Of a stretch of 64,000 nucleotides of DNA, positions 1-6,986 are shown piece after piece (position 1 is the stretch's first letter; each line of letters starts with the position of its first letter). Under the pieces are notes generated by a model. The model was given only the letters and a program-made list of their open reading frames with translations, made no database searches and was not told the DNA's origin. The position numbers and the translations under genes were made by a program. Origin of the DNA: a virus; IMG/VR virus record IMGVR_UViG_3300032268_000832, positions 1 to 64,000 of that record. One strand, written 5' to 3'.

Positions 1-22
1 TAATCAATTAAATAATTTTATT

Positions 23-631
23 ATGGAAAACATTTTAGGTGGACTTAAAGTCCTTGAAGGTAAAACTGAAACCAAATCAATCATAGAGGGTGTTTCGAGT
101 GAATTAAATGGAAAATTCACAATGAAACGTGGTAATTTCAGTATTGATTTAACTTACTATGCTCGTTTGTATGAAAAAAGTTTAAACGATAAAACTCAAA
201 TTGTTATAGCGATTGATGATTGGGAAATTCAAGATAGTACAAATGCAATGCTTGGGGATTTACCGATTGACAATGTTGGTTCTTTGCAAACTCAATTAAA
301 AAATAGTGGTTTATCTACACTTGCCAACAAGATAGGTTTTAATAGTGATGAAGAAAAACAAGCGTTATGTGAGGTTATTAAAAACCACAAATATTTTAAA
401 GTGATATTTGGGAAAAATGCAATTCTTTGGGAATCGTTAACTAAAGATGAACAAAAACTAATGGAGTTAAAGTATGTTTGTGAAAACTACGAAACTTGTG
501 GCGATTTTTATAAAAAAGAAATTGGTGCGTTTTATGGTATTAACAAAGACCCTAACGATGAAAATAACTACGATATAGTTATTCCAACACTTGAAATTTG
601 TCAGCAGAAGTTAGCTGAATTAAGTAAATAA
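23..631 (+). CDS. hypothetical protein, 202 aa
   Basis: I do not recognise this family. It is a soluble, charged protein with no signal peptide or membrane segment and an acidic C-terminal half. The start ATG is in the TTATGG context shared with most genes of this arm and follows an AATTAAAT leader; its promoter would lie before the window. A hairpin with a T-rich tail (672-701) ends the transcript. The long open frame and the leader support a real gene; function unknown. Confidence 0.8.
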   Translation: MENILGGLKVLEGKTETKSIIEGVSSELNGKFTMKRGNFSIDLTYYARLYEKSLNDKTQIVIAIDDWEIQDSTNAMLGDLPIDNVGSLQTQLKNSGLSTLANKIGFNSDEEKQALCEVIKNHKYFKVIFGKNAILWESLTKDEQKLMELKYVCENYETCGDFYKKEIGAFYGINKDPNDENNYDIVIPTLEICQQKLAELSK

Positions 632-671
632 TTTATTTCCATTCTATATATTTATTTATTTCTGAAAAAAT

Positions 672-701
672 CGACACTACTATTTGGTAGTGTCGGTTTT
701 A
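672..701 (+). terminator. terminator hairpin fused to a promoter -33 box
   Basis: A perfect 9-bp stem (CGACACTAC 672-680 with GTAGTGTCG 687-695) has a 6-nt loop and is followed by GTTTT. The loop and 3' arm contain TTTGGTAG, the -33 box of the next promoter, so terminator and promoter share bases. Confidence 0.65.
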
Positions 702-713
702 TTCTTACCTTTG
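684..713 (+). promoter_or_regulatory. Bacteroidota-type promoter for the gene at 739
   Basis: TTGGTAG (-33) inside the preceding hairpin and TACCTTTG (-7, 706-713), 26 nt before the ATG at 739. Confidence 0.7.
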
Positions 714-738
714 CACCACCAATTTAAAATAAAATGTT

Positions 739-1038
739 ATGGAACTATTAGTAGAACACATTGAATTAAACCACCCTTTGGCAAATGAGAATAGTACTTA
801 TAATGTCTTTTTAAAAGACAAGAAAGCCAAAAAACCTATCTTTGTTGCAGTTGAGAATAACGGAAAACAAAGACTTGAATTTGAGTTGTCAGGCGACCAT
901 AAATTGATTGCCAAGAATTTTAGAAAAGTAATTTTACAATATAGACTTGGTACTTTTACCGATGAAGACCAAGTAACCCTTGCTGATATTTTTATGTACG
1001 GCAAATTTAACTTATTGATTGACCATAACGTTAATTAA
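739..1038 (+). CDS. hypothetical protein, 99 aa
   Basis: Unrecognised small soluble protein, mixed alpha/beta in appearance, without motifs I can name. It is monocistronic: its own promoter lies upstream and a strong terminator follows at 1057. The ATG sits in the usual TTATGG context. Confidence 0.8.
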   Translation: MELLVEHIELNHPLANENSTYNVFLKDKKAKKPIFVAVENNGKQRLEFELSGDHKLIAKNFRKVILQYRLGTFTDEDQVTLADIFMYGKFNLLIDHNVN

Positions 1039-1056
1039 TTTAATTGGTGTGAACTT

Positions 1057-1082
1057 CCCGCAGAAATGCGGGATTTTCTTTT
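1057..1082 (+). terminator. intrinsic terminator
   Basis: CCCGCA-gaaa-TGCGGG (1057-1072) followed by ATTTTCTTTTT; ends the transcript of the 739 gene. Confidence 0.85.
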
Positions 1083-1104
1083 TATAAAAAAAAATGTTAA
1101 AATT

Positions 1105-1136
1105 TTTGGTAGTGTAAAATAATTGTTATACATTTG
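1105..1136 (+). promoter_or_regulatory. promoter for the gene at 1166
   Basis: TTTGGTAGTG (-33) and TACATTTG (-7, 1129-1136), followed by the GTTAAACCAATTAAATTA variant of the shared leader. Confidence 0.8.
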
Positions 1137-1165
1137 TATCGTTAAACCAATTAAATTATATCGTT

Positions 1166-1489
1166 ATGGATTATGTTAATAAAGTTCTTATTTCACTGAC
1201 CGACAATTATGGGTTTGAGTTTGGTAAGAATTACAAAGTTGTTTCTGACAATGGTCGAGAATTAGAATTTGAGAACGGACAACGTTTCTTCAAAGATAGA
1301 ATTGATTTGCATTTTGGCAAAAACTATTCAGAACTATTTGCCAAAGTAAAATATATTGTTGATACCAAAGAAATAGAAAACCATAAATTGTGTATTGAAA
1401 ATATTAGATTGGATAATAGAGTTATCAATAACAAAAAGAAGTTTGCCGAGAACGATAAGTATATCAACCGACTTAAAAAACTTTTGTAA
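1166..1489 (+). CDS. hypothetical protein, 107 aa
   Basis: Unrecognised. The N-terminal half looks like a small beta-rich fold; the C-terminal half is basic and probably helical, which would suit nucleic-acid binding, but no motif proves it. The start is fixed by the shared leader and TTATGG context. Confidence 0.8.
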   Translation: MDYVNKVLISLTDNYGFEFGKNYKVVSDNGRELEFENGQRFFKDRIDLHFGKNYSELFAKVKYIVDTKEIENHKLCIENIRLDNRVINNKKKFAENDKYINRLKKLL

Positions 1490-1494
1490 ATATA

Positions 1495-1526
1495 TTTGGT
1501 AGTGTAAAATATTTGTTATATCTTTG
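1495..1526 (+). promoter_or_regulatory. promoter for the gene at 1552
   Basis: TTTGGTAGTG and TATCTTTG (1519-1526), leader variant CATAGTTAAACC. An open frame in phase begins earlier (1513), but that lies inside the promoter, so translation should start at 1552. Confidence 0.8.
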
Positions 1527-1551
1527 CATAGTTAAACCAATTAAATTAGTT

Positions 1552-1833
1552 ATGGCACATTCAAAAGAATTAATAGCTTTCAAAAAAAGTTTTGAAACCA
1601 ATACAAATATTAAAGTTTTTGGTGTTGAAGAAAATAGAACTTATTATCATTGGAAACGATTGATATTACCAAGTTTAAATTGTCAGGATATGTTAAAAGT
1701 TTCAAACTACATTTCAAACAATTTTTCAACACCAAATAAATTTACTCACTTACAAGTTTCATTGGGAACATATAATGGTAATTTAACCTTAACTTGTGAT
1801 GTTACATATATTAAAGAATTTATTATTAAATAA
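1552..1833 (+). CDS. hypothetical protein, 93 aa
   Basis: Unrecognised small protein. The ATG at 1552 (TTATGGC) is chosen because it follows the leader; the in-frame upstream extension would translate the promoter itself. No signal peptide, membrane span or motif. The next gene is separated by the TGTACAC element rather than by the common promoter. Confidence 0.75.
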   Translation: MAHSKELIAFKKSFETNTNIKVFGVEENRTYYHWKRLILPSLNCQDMLKVSNYISNNFSTPNKFTHLQVSLGTYNGNLTLTCDVTYIKEFIIK

Positions 1834-1837
1834 CCCA

Positions 1838-1854
1838 GTGTACACATTTGTGTC
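1838..1854 (+). promoter_or_regulatory. TGTACACATTTGTGTC element, copy 1
   Basis: Contains the inverted repeat ACACA-tt-TGTGT followed 4 nt later by ACGTATAACC and then the shared AATTAAATTAAAT leader of the DnaA-like gene. It stands where the common promoter normally stands, so it may be an alternative promoter or operator. Confidence 0.55.
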
Positions 1855-1886
1855 ATACACGTATAACCAATTAAATTAAATGACTT

Positions 1887-2306
1887 ATGTATGAAGTTAA
1901 TGAGATAGTAAAAGATTTAATAAAAACCGAAACAGGTATTGATATAAACGAAACAAGCCGATTAAGACCGATAGTTGAAATACGTTCACTTTATTATAAA
2001 ATAGTAAGGGAATTAGCACCAACACAAAGTTATCATCTTATTGGTAAGAGTGTGAAAAAAGACCACGCAAGCGTTATGTATGGTATTGCACAATTTGAGT
2101 TATATGCCAAGTATAATAAGCGTTTAATGTTACATTATCATAATATTAAAAATGCGTTCCTTAAACTTTATGACCATAACAATATTATTGCTTTGGATAT
2201 GGAAATTCAAATATTGGAGTATAAAATAAAAATGCTTAAAGAAAAAAGACTTGAATTAATTAATGCAACAATATTAGAGAATGGTGTTTCTGAACAGCAA
2301 GGGTAA
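1887..2306 (+). CDS. DnaA domain IV-like DNA-binding protein, 139 aa
   Basis: Residues about 25-72 resemble the C-terminal DNA-binding domain of the initiator DnaA: an R-rich helix, a helix-turn-helix region and the signature K-K-D-H-A-S-V at 57-63, matching the DnaA (R/K)DH(S/T)TV motif that contacts the DnaA box. There is no AAA+ ATPase domain. The tail (about 95-130) is probably coiled coil and could dimerise it. Inference: it may bind DnaA-box-like sites in phage or host DNA, as a replication or regulatory factor or a DnaA antagonist. It is driven from the TGTACAC element rather than the common promoter. Confidence 0.7.
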   Translation: MYEVNEIVKDLIKTETGIDINETSRLRPIVEIRSLYYKIVRELAPTQSYHLIGKSVKKDHASVMYGIAQFELYAKYNKRLMLHYHNIKNAFLKLYDHNNIIALDMEIQILEYKIKMLKEKRLELINATILENGVSEQQG

Positions 2307-2394
2307 GGATTGGTATATTATAAAGGGATATAAAATATGGGCGGAAAGCAAAGAACAAGCCGAACAATTATATGAAAAAATAAAAAATTTTTAA
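2281..2394 (+). CDS. small overlapping hypothetical protein, 37 aa
   Basis: Overlaps the last 26 nt of the DnaA-like gene in another frame. The product has a plausible amphipathic pattern (D-W-Y-I-I-K-G-Y then an E/A/K-rich helix) and ends just before the next promoter. It occupies what would otherwise be a gap. Translation is unproven. Confidence 0.45.
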   Translation: MVFLNSKGKDWYIIKGYKIWAESKEQAEQLYEKIKNF

Positions 2395-2401
2395 TAATAA
2401 A

Positions 2402-2432
2402 TTTGGTATATTAAAAAATTGTTATATATTTG
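2402..2432 (+). promoter_or_regulatory. promoter for the gene at 2463
   Basis: TTTGGTATA and TATATTTG (2425-2432), then the canonical leader CACTCACAAACCAATTAAAT. Confidence 0.85.
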
Positions 2433-2462
2433 CACTCACAAACCAATTAAATTTATTATATT

Positions 2463-2732
2463 ATGACAAGACAATTTACTGAAAGAATTGAATACAAAGG
2501 CACACGCTTTGAATCTAAAGTGGGTGTTGAATTTGACCAAGAAAATTGGAATGAGCTTTGGAATAAGGGTGTTATGAATGAAAACCAAATTGTATTGGCA
2601 AATGATTGGGAAACCACTTTTCCACCAAACAAATGGGGTACAAAGTATTCAAAGTATATGTATAGTGCAACGCTTGACAGATTAAGAGCGTGTACCTTTG
2701 GCGAGTTTTATGGTGGTGGTATCGTTGATTAA
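2463..2732 (+). CDS. hypothetical protein, 89 aa
   Basis: Unrecognised, rich in aromatic residues, with a Gly-rich end. First gene of a run (2463-3437) in which the following three genes lack their own promoters but each repeats the leader core AAATTAAATnnCTTATG before its start, so this looks like a four-gene operon. Confidence 0.75.
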   Translation: MTRQFTERIEYKGTRFESKVGVEFDQENWNELWNKGVMNENQIVLANDWETTFPPNKWGTKYSKYMYSATLDRLRACTFGEFYGGGIVD

Positions 2733-2744
2733 ATTAAATGACTT

Positions 2745-2951
2745 ATGAAACTATTAAAAAAATTAGTCAATTTAAACACTGGGTATTGGCTTGAAACACG
2801 TTTATATCAATACAAAGGTAAACTTGAAATTGGTTATGTTCTTTATCAAGGATATACCATATTTGGAATAAATGGTAAAGATAGAATTAATGTTTATGTT
2901 GATTTAAAAGACGCTAAAGAAGATTTAGAAAAACTTAATTTAACTGATTAA
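2745..2951 (+). CDS. hypothetical protein, 68 aa
   Basis: Unrecognised small protein, 12 nt after the previous stop. No promoter of its own; the AAATTAAATGACTT leader core before the ATG suggests the leader acts in translation as well as transcription. Confidence 0.7.
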   Translation: MKLLKKLVNLNTGYWLETRLYQYKGKLEIGYVLYQGYTIFGINGKDRINVYVDLKDAKEDLEKLNLTD

Positions 2952-2963
2952 ATTTAATAACTT

Positions 2964-3257
2964 ATGAAAAATAAAGAATTTGGGTTAGTATTAGATTTAA
3001 CTTGGTTAGAAACCAATGAAAGTGTGTTTGCAATATTGGAACGATTTGCAATTAATTTTTATCGTTTTGTTAATAACAAACACGAAATTAAATTAAATGA
3101 CGATAAAGATAAATTATGCGAGTTTCTTAAATCAAATAATATTGATTTCACTTGTGAAGTTAGCAGAGCAGATGAAAAAGATTTTTGGGTTTCATTTGAA
3201 TTAAAAGCTGATACCTATTTAGACGTTACAGACCGAATTGAATTAAGAGCAAGATAA
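2964..3257 (+). CDS. hypothetical protein, 97 aa
   Basis: Unrecognised soluble protein, third gene of the operon, again with the leader core (AAATTTAATAACTT) before its ATG. Confidence 0.7.
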   Translation: MKNKEFGLVLDLTWLETNESVFAILERFAINFYRFVNNKHEIKLNDDKDKLCEFLKSNNIDFTCEVSRADEKDFWVSFELKADTYLDVTDRIELRAR

Positions 3258-3269
3258 ATTAAATGGCTT

Positions 3270-3437
3270 ATGTTATACGATGAAAATAACCGAGTTATGA
3301 TTAACTCAATTAGTGAAGTAAACAACGCTAAATATAGAGTATCACTAAAAAGAAAAATTAGAAAATTTATACCTAAAGTATTACATAGTTCAATTAATAA
3401 TTTAAGTACAGAAACTTTAGAAAATATTTCATTTTAA
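3270..3437 (+). CDS. small hypothetical protein, 55 aa
   Basis: Short gene after the same leader core (AAATTAAATGGCTTATG), 12 nt after the preceding stop. The product has a basic central segment (K-R-K-I-R-K-F). The conserved leader and spacing make it likely real. Confidence 0.6.
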   Translation: MLYDENNRVMINSISEVNNAKYRVSLKRKIRKFIPKVLHSSINNLSTETLENISF

Positions 3438-3447
3438 TATAAAAATA

Positions 3448-3478
3448 TTTGGTAGTTTAAAATATTGTTATATCTTTG
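3448..3478 (+). promoter_or_regulatory. promoter for the ankyrin gene
   Basis: TTTGGTAGTTTAAAATATTG and TATCTTTG (3471-3478), canonical leader, ATG at 3509. Confidence 0.85.
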
Positions 3479-3508
3479 CACTCACAAACCAATTAAATTA
3501 AATGTATT

Positions 3509-4006
3509 ATGGAAAATTCAATTTTAAATTACGACTTAACAACATTAAAAAATATTGTTAATAAAAAAAATGTTAATGAAATTATTTTTAAAATTTTTGA
3601 TGACGATAAAAAACCAAATTGGACACCATTAATAAAAGTGGCTACTTTAAAAAAGAAAAGAGAAGAAAATTTAAGATACAATGGGGTTGTTAGTTCGTTT
3701 AATTCTAATGACGATTATAAGTTAGCTAAACTACTTATCAATAGTGGTGCTGATTTAAACTATCAAGATAAAAACGGAAATACCGCTTTGATTTATTGTG
3801 TTTATTATAATAATATTAAATTATTAAAATTATTAATTAAGTCAGGTGCTGATTTGAACATAAAAGATAATAATGGTTCAAGTGCATTAATAATTGCGGG
3901 TTATTCAAATAAATTTAATATTGGCGACATTTTAATTAAGTCAGGTGCTGACCAAAGAATAAAAAATAATAACGGAGATAATTATAGTATCTTTTTAAAT
4001 AAATGA
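3509..4006 (+). CDS. ankyrin-repeat protein, 165 aa
   Basis: Two clear and one degenerate ankyrin repeats with the typical cores (L-L-I-x-S-G-A-D-L-N, D-x-x-G-x-T/S-A-L-I) at about residues 40-85, 88-118 and 121-152. Ankyrin stacks bind other proteins, so an interaction partner, perhaps a host protein, is expected, but which one is unknown. The N-terminal 60 residues are basic and unrecognised. The repeats share near-identical DNA (AAGTCAGGTGCTGA twice), pointing to recent internal duplication. The stop overlaps the next start by 4 nt (ATGA), so the two are translationally coupled. Confidence 0.8.
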   Translation: MENSILNYDLTTLKNIVNKKNVNEIIFKIFDDDKKPNWTPLIKVATLKKKREENLRYNGVVSSFNSNDDYKLAKLLINSGADLNYQDKNGNTALIYCVYYNNIKLLKLLIKSGADLNIKDNNGSSALIIAGYSNKFNIGDILIKSGADQRIKNNNGDNYSIFLNK

Positions 4007-4299
4007 AATACATAGACGATTTAAGTTTCTCAAACATTATCAATTTGATACAAGGAGAAGAAATAAAAGGTGCTGATATTCTAAATAATATCGCACACGA
4101 AATGGAAGAAAATAATAAAATAATTGAAAAACTTGAAAGCGATTTGGCTCGTGCTAAAAGTCGTAAAGGTGTTTTAATTGAAGGTTCTCAAAGAGTATTA
4201 CAACACTTGAAAAAAGAATATCCGTTAGCAGTTCAAAGGAATGGTTACATAGTTGTGGTTACAAAAGAAAAAATATCAATTGAACGCAATGTCTTGTAG
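4003..4299 (+). CDS. hypothetical coiled-coil protein, 98 aa
   Basis: Overlaps the ankyrin gene by ATGA, so the two products may act together. Residues about 30-60 form a probable coiled coil (E-E-N-N-K-I-I-E-K-L-E-S-D-L). A basic region follows. No known family. The gene ends directly against an imperfect palindrome (4300-4445). Confidence 0.7.
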   Translation: MKYIDDLSFSNIINLIQGEEIKGADILNNIAHEMEENNKIIEKLESDLARAKSRKGVLIEGSQRVLQHLKKEYPLAVQRNGYIVVVTKEKISIERNVL

Positions 4300-4302
4300 C
4301 AT

Positions 4303-4441
4303 TACTGCCAACGTTTGATGATTGTATTAGTAGCGTTCTAAAATTACCAAACGTTTCAGATTAAAAATTAGATTACAATAAAACGCAAAACATTAAATTA
4401 TTCACAAACGTAGCTATTGATACAATTATTTGTTAGTAGCT
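4303..4441. repeat. imperfect palindrome, attC-like
   Basis: The outer arms ACTGCCAACGTTTG...ATTGTATTAGTAGCG and CGTAGCTATTGATACAATTATTTGTTAGTAG pair imperfectly. The ends CCAAC and GTTAG resemble the core boxes of an integron attC site. It has no gene and no copy of the common promoter, although the following genes (4461, 4690) need one. Could also be a small palindromic element or a structured RNA. Confidence 0.35.
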
Positions 4442-4460
4442 GTGTTTAAATTCAAAAATT

Positions 4461-4688
4461 ATGGAAAAATCAGCAGTACAATTTTTAGTGATAAAATTAG
4501 AAGAATTAATGTTAAAAAATGACTTCAATGAAATTTCAGATGAAGAATATTTGAAAGAAAAAGAAAATATTTTGATTATATCTAAACATAAAGAAAAAGA
4601 AAATATGATTAACTTTTTAAAGTCAGTTTTTCAACAAGAAAATTTTGATTATGAAAAAGCTTATAACGATTTTTTAAAACAAAAGTAA
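4461..4688 (+). CDS. hypothetical protein, 75 aa
   Basis: Unrecognised, very charged (K/E) and mostly helical. It follows the palindrome at 4303-4441 rather than a promoter, so it may have arrived with that element. One nucleotide separates it from the next gene. Confidence 0.65.
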   Translation: MEKSAVQFLVIKLEELMLKNDFNEISDEEYLKEKENILIISKHKEKENMINFLKSVFQQENFDYEKAYNDFLKQK

Positions 4689-4689
4689 A

Positions 4690-4887
4690 ATGATAAAAGT
4701 AAATTTAAAATTAATTAGTGAATTTCTCCCGTCAAAAGAAGAAGAAATTGAAATTACATTAGCTGAAATTATTGAATTAGCTAAAGAAAAAATAAAAAAT
4801 CAATATGAAAATGATGTTTATAATACTATTATTTATAAAGGATTTTCTTTTACAGATTCATTAAAAGAAAAAGAAGATATAAAATAA
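4690..4887 (+). CDS. hypothetical protein, 65 aa
   Basis: Unrecognised small protein of the beta-then-helix type, cotranscribed with 4461. Its stop lies just before the next promoter. Confidence 0.65.
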   Translation: MIKVNLKLISEFLPSKEEEIEITLAEIIELAKEKIKNQYENDVYNTIIYKGFSFTDSLKEKEDIK

Positions 4888-4894
4888 TTTTTTT

Positions 4895-4919
4895 ATTTCG
4901 GAAATATTTCATATATTTG
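4895..4919 (+). promoter_or_regulatory. divergent copy of the promoter, for 4945
   Basis: TATATTTG (4912-4919) with a weak -33 (TTTCGG) and a different leader (CATAACAATTTAAAAAC) from the other copies in this arm. Confidence 0.6.
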
Positions 4920-4944
4920 CATAACAATTTAAAAACAAATAGAA

Positions 4945-5400
4945 ATGAAACTAATAAAAATGACAGATTATATTTCACAAAAAAGAGATATAATAGACGA
5001 AGAAATGAGTAACGAAGACAGATTAACTATTTTACAATGTATTTTTGATTATAGTAAATTTTTAAAGACACCCTTAAAGTTAGATATGTTTATCCCTTGT
5101 GATGAAAAAATGAACATTTTAAAAAAACCTAAAAACAAAAGTAATTTAGGTAGTGGAAAAACTGATAGCGTTGAATTGTTAAAATACGAAAACAAGTTAA
5201 GAGATTACAGTTTTGCACTATCAAAGGTGTTATTTAAAGATTTTCATTTACACAAAGATGATGAAGATAACTTTAAAAAATGTGTTGCTACTCCTGGTTT
5301 TGTTTTACCATTTGAAGTATTATACACAATGAAAATTGAGGATATAGTTGATAACGATATTAAACTTACAAGTTTCGGACTTGCCACAATACATCAATAA
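4945..5400 (+). CDS. hypothetical protein, 151 aa
   Basis: Unrecognised. Helical N-terminal half, short K/N-rich linker near residues 58-72, then a second helical part. No motif or signal. It has its own divergent promoter and leader. Confidence 0.75.
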   Translation: MKLIKMTDYISQKRDIIDEEMSNEDRLTILQCIFDYSKFLKTPLKLDMFIPCDEKMNILKKPKNKSNLGSGKTDSVELLKYENKLRDYSFALSKVLFKDFHLHKDDEDNFKKCVATPGFVLPFEVLYTMKIEDIVDNDIKLTSFGLATIHQ

Positions 5401-5439
5401 TTTAGTATAGTGTTTGTCGAAAATAAATAAAAAAGTTTT
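5401..5439. repeat. 39-nt direct repeat, copy 1
   Basis: TTTAGTATAGTGTTTGTCGA and the following bases recur at 6941-6979 with one mismatch. Both copies lie immediately upstream of a TTTGGTAG promoter. Confidence 0.75.
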
Positions 5440-5448
5440 TAATAATTG

Positions 5449-5479
5449 TTTGGTAGTTTAATTAATTGTTATATATTTG
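5449..5479 (+). promoter_or_regulatory. promoter for the gene at 5510
   Basis: TTTGGTAG and TATATTTG (5472-5479), canonical leader. Confidence 0.85.
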
Positions 5480-5509
5480 CACTCACAAACCAATTAAATT
5501 TATTTAGTT

Positions 5510-5716
5510 ATGAGCAAATATCAAACAAAAATAGTTGACGCATTAAAAAACGGAGCTAAATTACAATGCACAGAGGGTGCTAATTATAAAACGTGGTTAG
5601 TTTACCCTAATGGTAAAATAGAAAATATTAGACGTGATTCAGCAAATAAAGTTTGTTTAGATTATGAAAATAAATTAGTGTTTGGGTTAAATGAGGGTAT
5701 AAGTTGGAAAAAATAA
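5510..5716 (+). CDS. hypothetical protein, 68 aa
   Basis: Unrecognised small basic protein, probably beta-rich. First of a two-gene unit with 5727. Confidence 0.7.
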   Translation: MSKYQTKIVDALKNGAKLQCTEGANYKTWLVYPNGKIENIRRDSANKVCLDYENKLVFGLNEGISWKK

Positions 5717-5726
5717 TTTTAATAAA

Positions 5727-5933
5727 ATGGAAGTCAAGTTAAAAAATGATGGCGAAAAAACCCCTAAAAGTATTCAAGCTGAAATTGAATTGAATAATAA
5801 AACAGATGATTGGGGTTATTTTAATCTTAAAATAATTGGATATGGAGGGAATGTTACACACGCTAAAATTAACTTAAAATATCAAATAGATGATTTAATT
5901 ACTGAACTACAAAATTTTAAAAATAGTTTATAA
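5727..5933 (+). CDS. hypothetical protein, 68 aa
   Basis: Unrecognised small protein with alternating hydrophobic/charged residues typical of beta strands. Follows 5510 by 10 nt and shares its promoter. Confidence 0.65.
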   Translation: MEVKLKNDGEKTPKSIQAEIELNNKTDDWGYFNLKIIGYGGNVTHAKINLKYQIDDLITELQNFKNSL

Positions 5934-5980
5934 TTTATAATCTATACACACCAATATAGTTAAATTTTCGTTTTTTCAGT

Positions 5981-5990
5981 ATATTTATAT
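5981..5990 (+). promoter_or_regulatory. ATATTTATAA-class box before 6004
   Basis: ATATTTATAT 13 nt before the ATG; the only copy in this arm that directly precedes a gene. Confidence 0.4.
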
Positions 5991-6003
5991 ATAAAAAAAT
6001 AGT

Positions 6004-6264
6004 ATGGAAAACGAAATGAGAAAACACATTGACAAGTTTAATAATTTTATTAAAGAAGATATTATTAATAAAGGGGTTAAAACATCAACTAGGTTAGTTC
6101 AAGTTGATTATGAAGGTAAAAAAATGAACGCTGTTGCTATTGGATACGCATCTGGTCCTTATTTTAAGGAAGTTTATTATTTATTAGACGATATTCAATA
6201 TGATAATAATGATTTTAATAATGTAAAAGAAATTAATGGCTCGGATTTAATTATTGGTAGTTAA
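6004..6264 (+). CDS. hypothetical protein, 86 aa
   Basis: Unrecognised. Unlike its neighbours it is preceded by the ATATTTATAT box typical of the structural arm, so it may be expressed with late genes. No motif seen. Confidence 0.7.
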   Translation: MENEMRKHIDKFNNFIKEDIINKGVKTSTRLVQVDYEGKKMNAVAIGYASGPYFKEVYYLLDDIQYDNNDFNNVKEINGSDLIIGS

Positions 6265-6287
6265 TTTTTTTTGGTATTATATAAATT

Positions 6288-6319
6288 AAATAACCCACTT
6301 AAAAAAAAGTGGGTTATTT
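6288..6319 (+). terminator. terminator hairpin inside the 88-bp repeat
   Basis: Perfect 13-bp stem AAATAACCCACTT/AAGTGGGTTATTT with an A6 loop, directly abutting TTTGGTAT of the next promoter. Confidence 0.75.
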
Positions 6320-6320
6320 A

Positions 6321-6351
6321 TTTGGTATATTAAAATATTGTTATATCTTTG
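6321..6351 (+). promoter_or_regulatory. promoter, 108 nt upstream of 6459
   Basis: TTTGGTATA and TATCTTTG (6344-6351). Elsewhere the ATG follows the -7 box by about 26-35 nt; here the leader is broken after AACCAATTA and the next ATG is 108 nt away, as if something had been inserted. Confidence 0.8.
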
Positions 6352-6429
6352 CACTCACAAACCAATTATAAAAGTACAAAACAGAAAACAAATTAATAAC
6401 CAAAGCCTTAATTGCTACAATATATTGTT

Positions 6430-6723
6430 ATGCATTCGGCTTTTTATCCACAATTATTATGGCAATTAAAATAGATGAATCACAGGAATATTTATTTGAA
6501 AAAAATCAAAATGTATGTGTTGTAGGTAAATTTCCAATCAATGCGACAAGATTATTTGTAACTAAACAAAAGAAAATAATAAAAGGCTATTGCACTTCTT
6601 GGTGGCAAAATGGTGGTCATTTTAAATCTTCTTTTTTGATTCTAAACGAAAGTTGCTCACAAGCTGATGCATAACGTTTTGCGTATAAAAAATCGTTTTA
6701 ATGTTTTTTATACGATGTTATAA
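6430..6723. mobile_element. candidate integron-type gene cassette
   Basis: A GTTATGC box (6430-6436) precedes gene 6459-6674, and GCATAAC lies at its 3' end (6670-6676), followed by an attC-like hairpin: outer boxes ATAAC/GTTAT, an unpaired spacer, an inner stem CGTATAAAAAA/TTTTTTATACG and a short terminal loop (to about 6723). Box order, inner and outer stems and unpaired spacer all fit a folded attC. No integrase is in the window, so this is inference from structure. Confidence 0.4.
6459..6674 (+). CDS. hypothetical protein of candidate cassette, 71 aa
   Basis: Unrecognised. Rich in aromatic residues and with four cysteines. It lies between the GTTATGC and GCATAAC boxes of the candidate gene cassette, and its reading frame ends within GCATAAC. 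Its leader differs from that of every other gene in this arm. These features suggest recent acquisition. Confidence 0.65.
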   Translation: MAIKIDESQEYLFEKNQNVCVVGKFPINATRLFVTKQKKIIKGYCTSWWQNGGHFKSSFLILNESCSQADA

Positions 6724-6986
6724 GATAGTATTTTTTGTGATAAAAGAAGCACCAAATGGTTGCTCAATGTAAAGATACCAACAATAAGGGTAGCGGGTGT
6801 ACAAAAGACCGTTTTAATACTATTTCGTTGGGTTTGGGTGGATGAAACTATAACTGCGGTTGAAACGTACCGTTCACAAAAAATATTTTTTATAACTAAT
6901 ATATGTTATTAATATTTGTTAACATTAATGAAATCAATACTTTAGTATAGTGTTTGTCGAAAATAGATAAAAAAGTTTTCTAAATA
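6675..6986. other. gene-free stretch with inverted repeats
   Basis: About 310 nt without an open frame. It holds the attC-like stem (to 6723), an 11-nt inverted repeat TATTTTTTGTG/CACAAAAAATA (about 6729-6739 and 6876-6886) enclosing some 135 nt of higher GC content, a small ATAAC...GTTAT palindrome near 6893-6911, and the second copy of the 39-nt repeat (6941-6979). It may be an RNA or a remnant of an inserted element. Confidence 0.4.
6941..6979. repeat. 39-nt direct repeat, copy 2
   Basis: One mismatch to 5401-5439; again directly upstream of a promoter. Confidence 0.75.

Larger units (their letters stand above)
6281..6368. repeat. 88-bp exact direct repeat, copy 1
   Basis: Identical to 11033-11120. 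The unit contains a complete terminator followed at once by a complete promoter and the start of the shared leader, i.e. a transcription insulator cassette. Confidence 0.9.

Noticed and set aside
1513-1551. Upstream extension of the 1552 gene
   Set aside because: Overlaps the -7 box and leader, so would not be transcribed in full.
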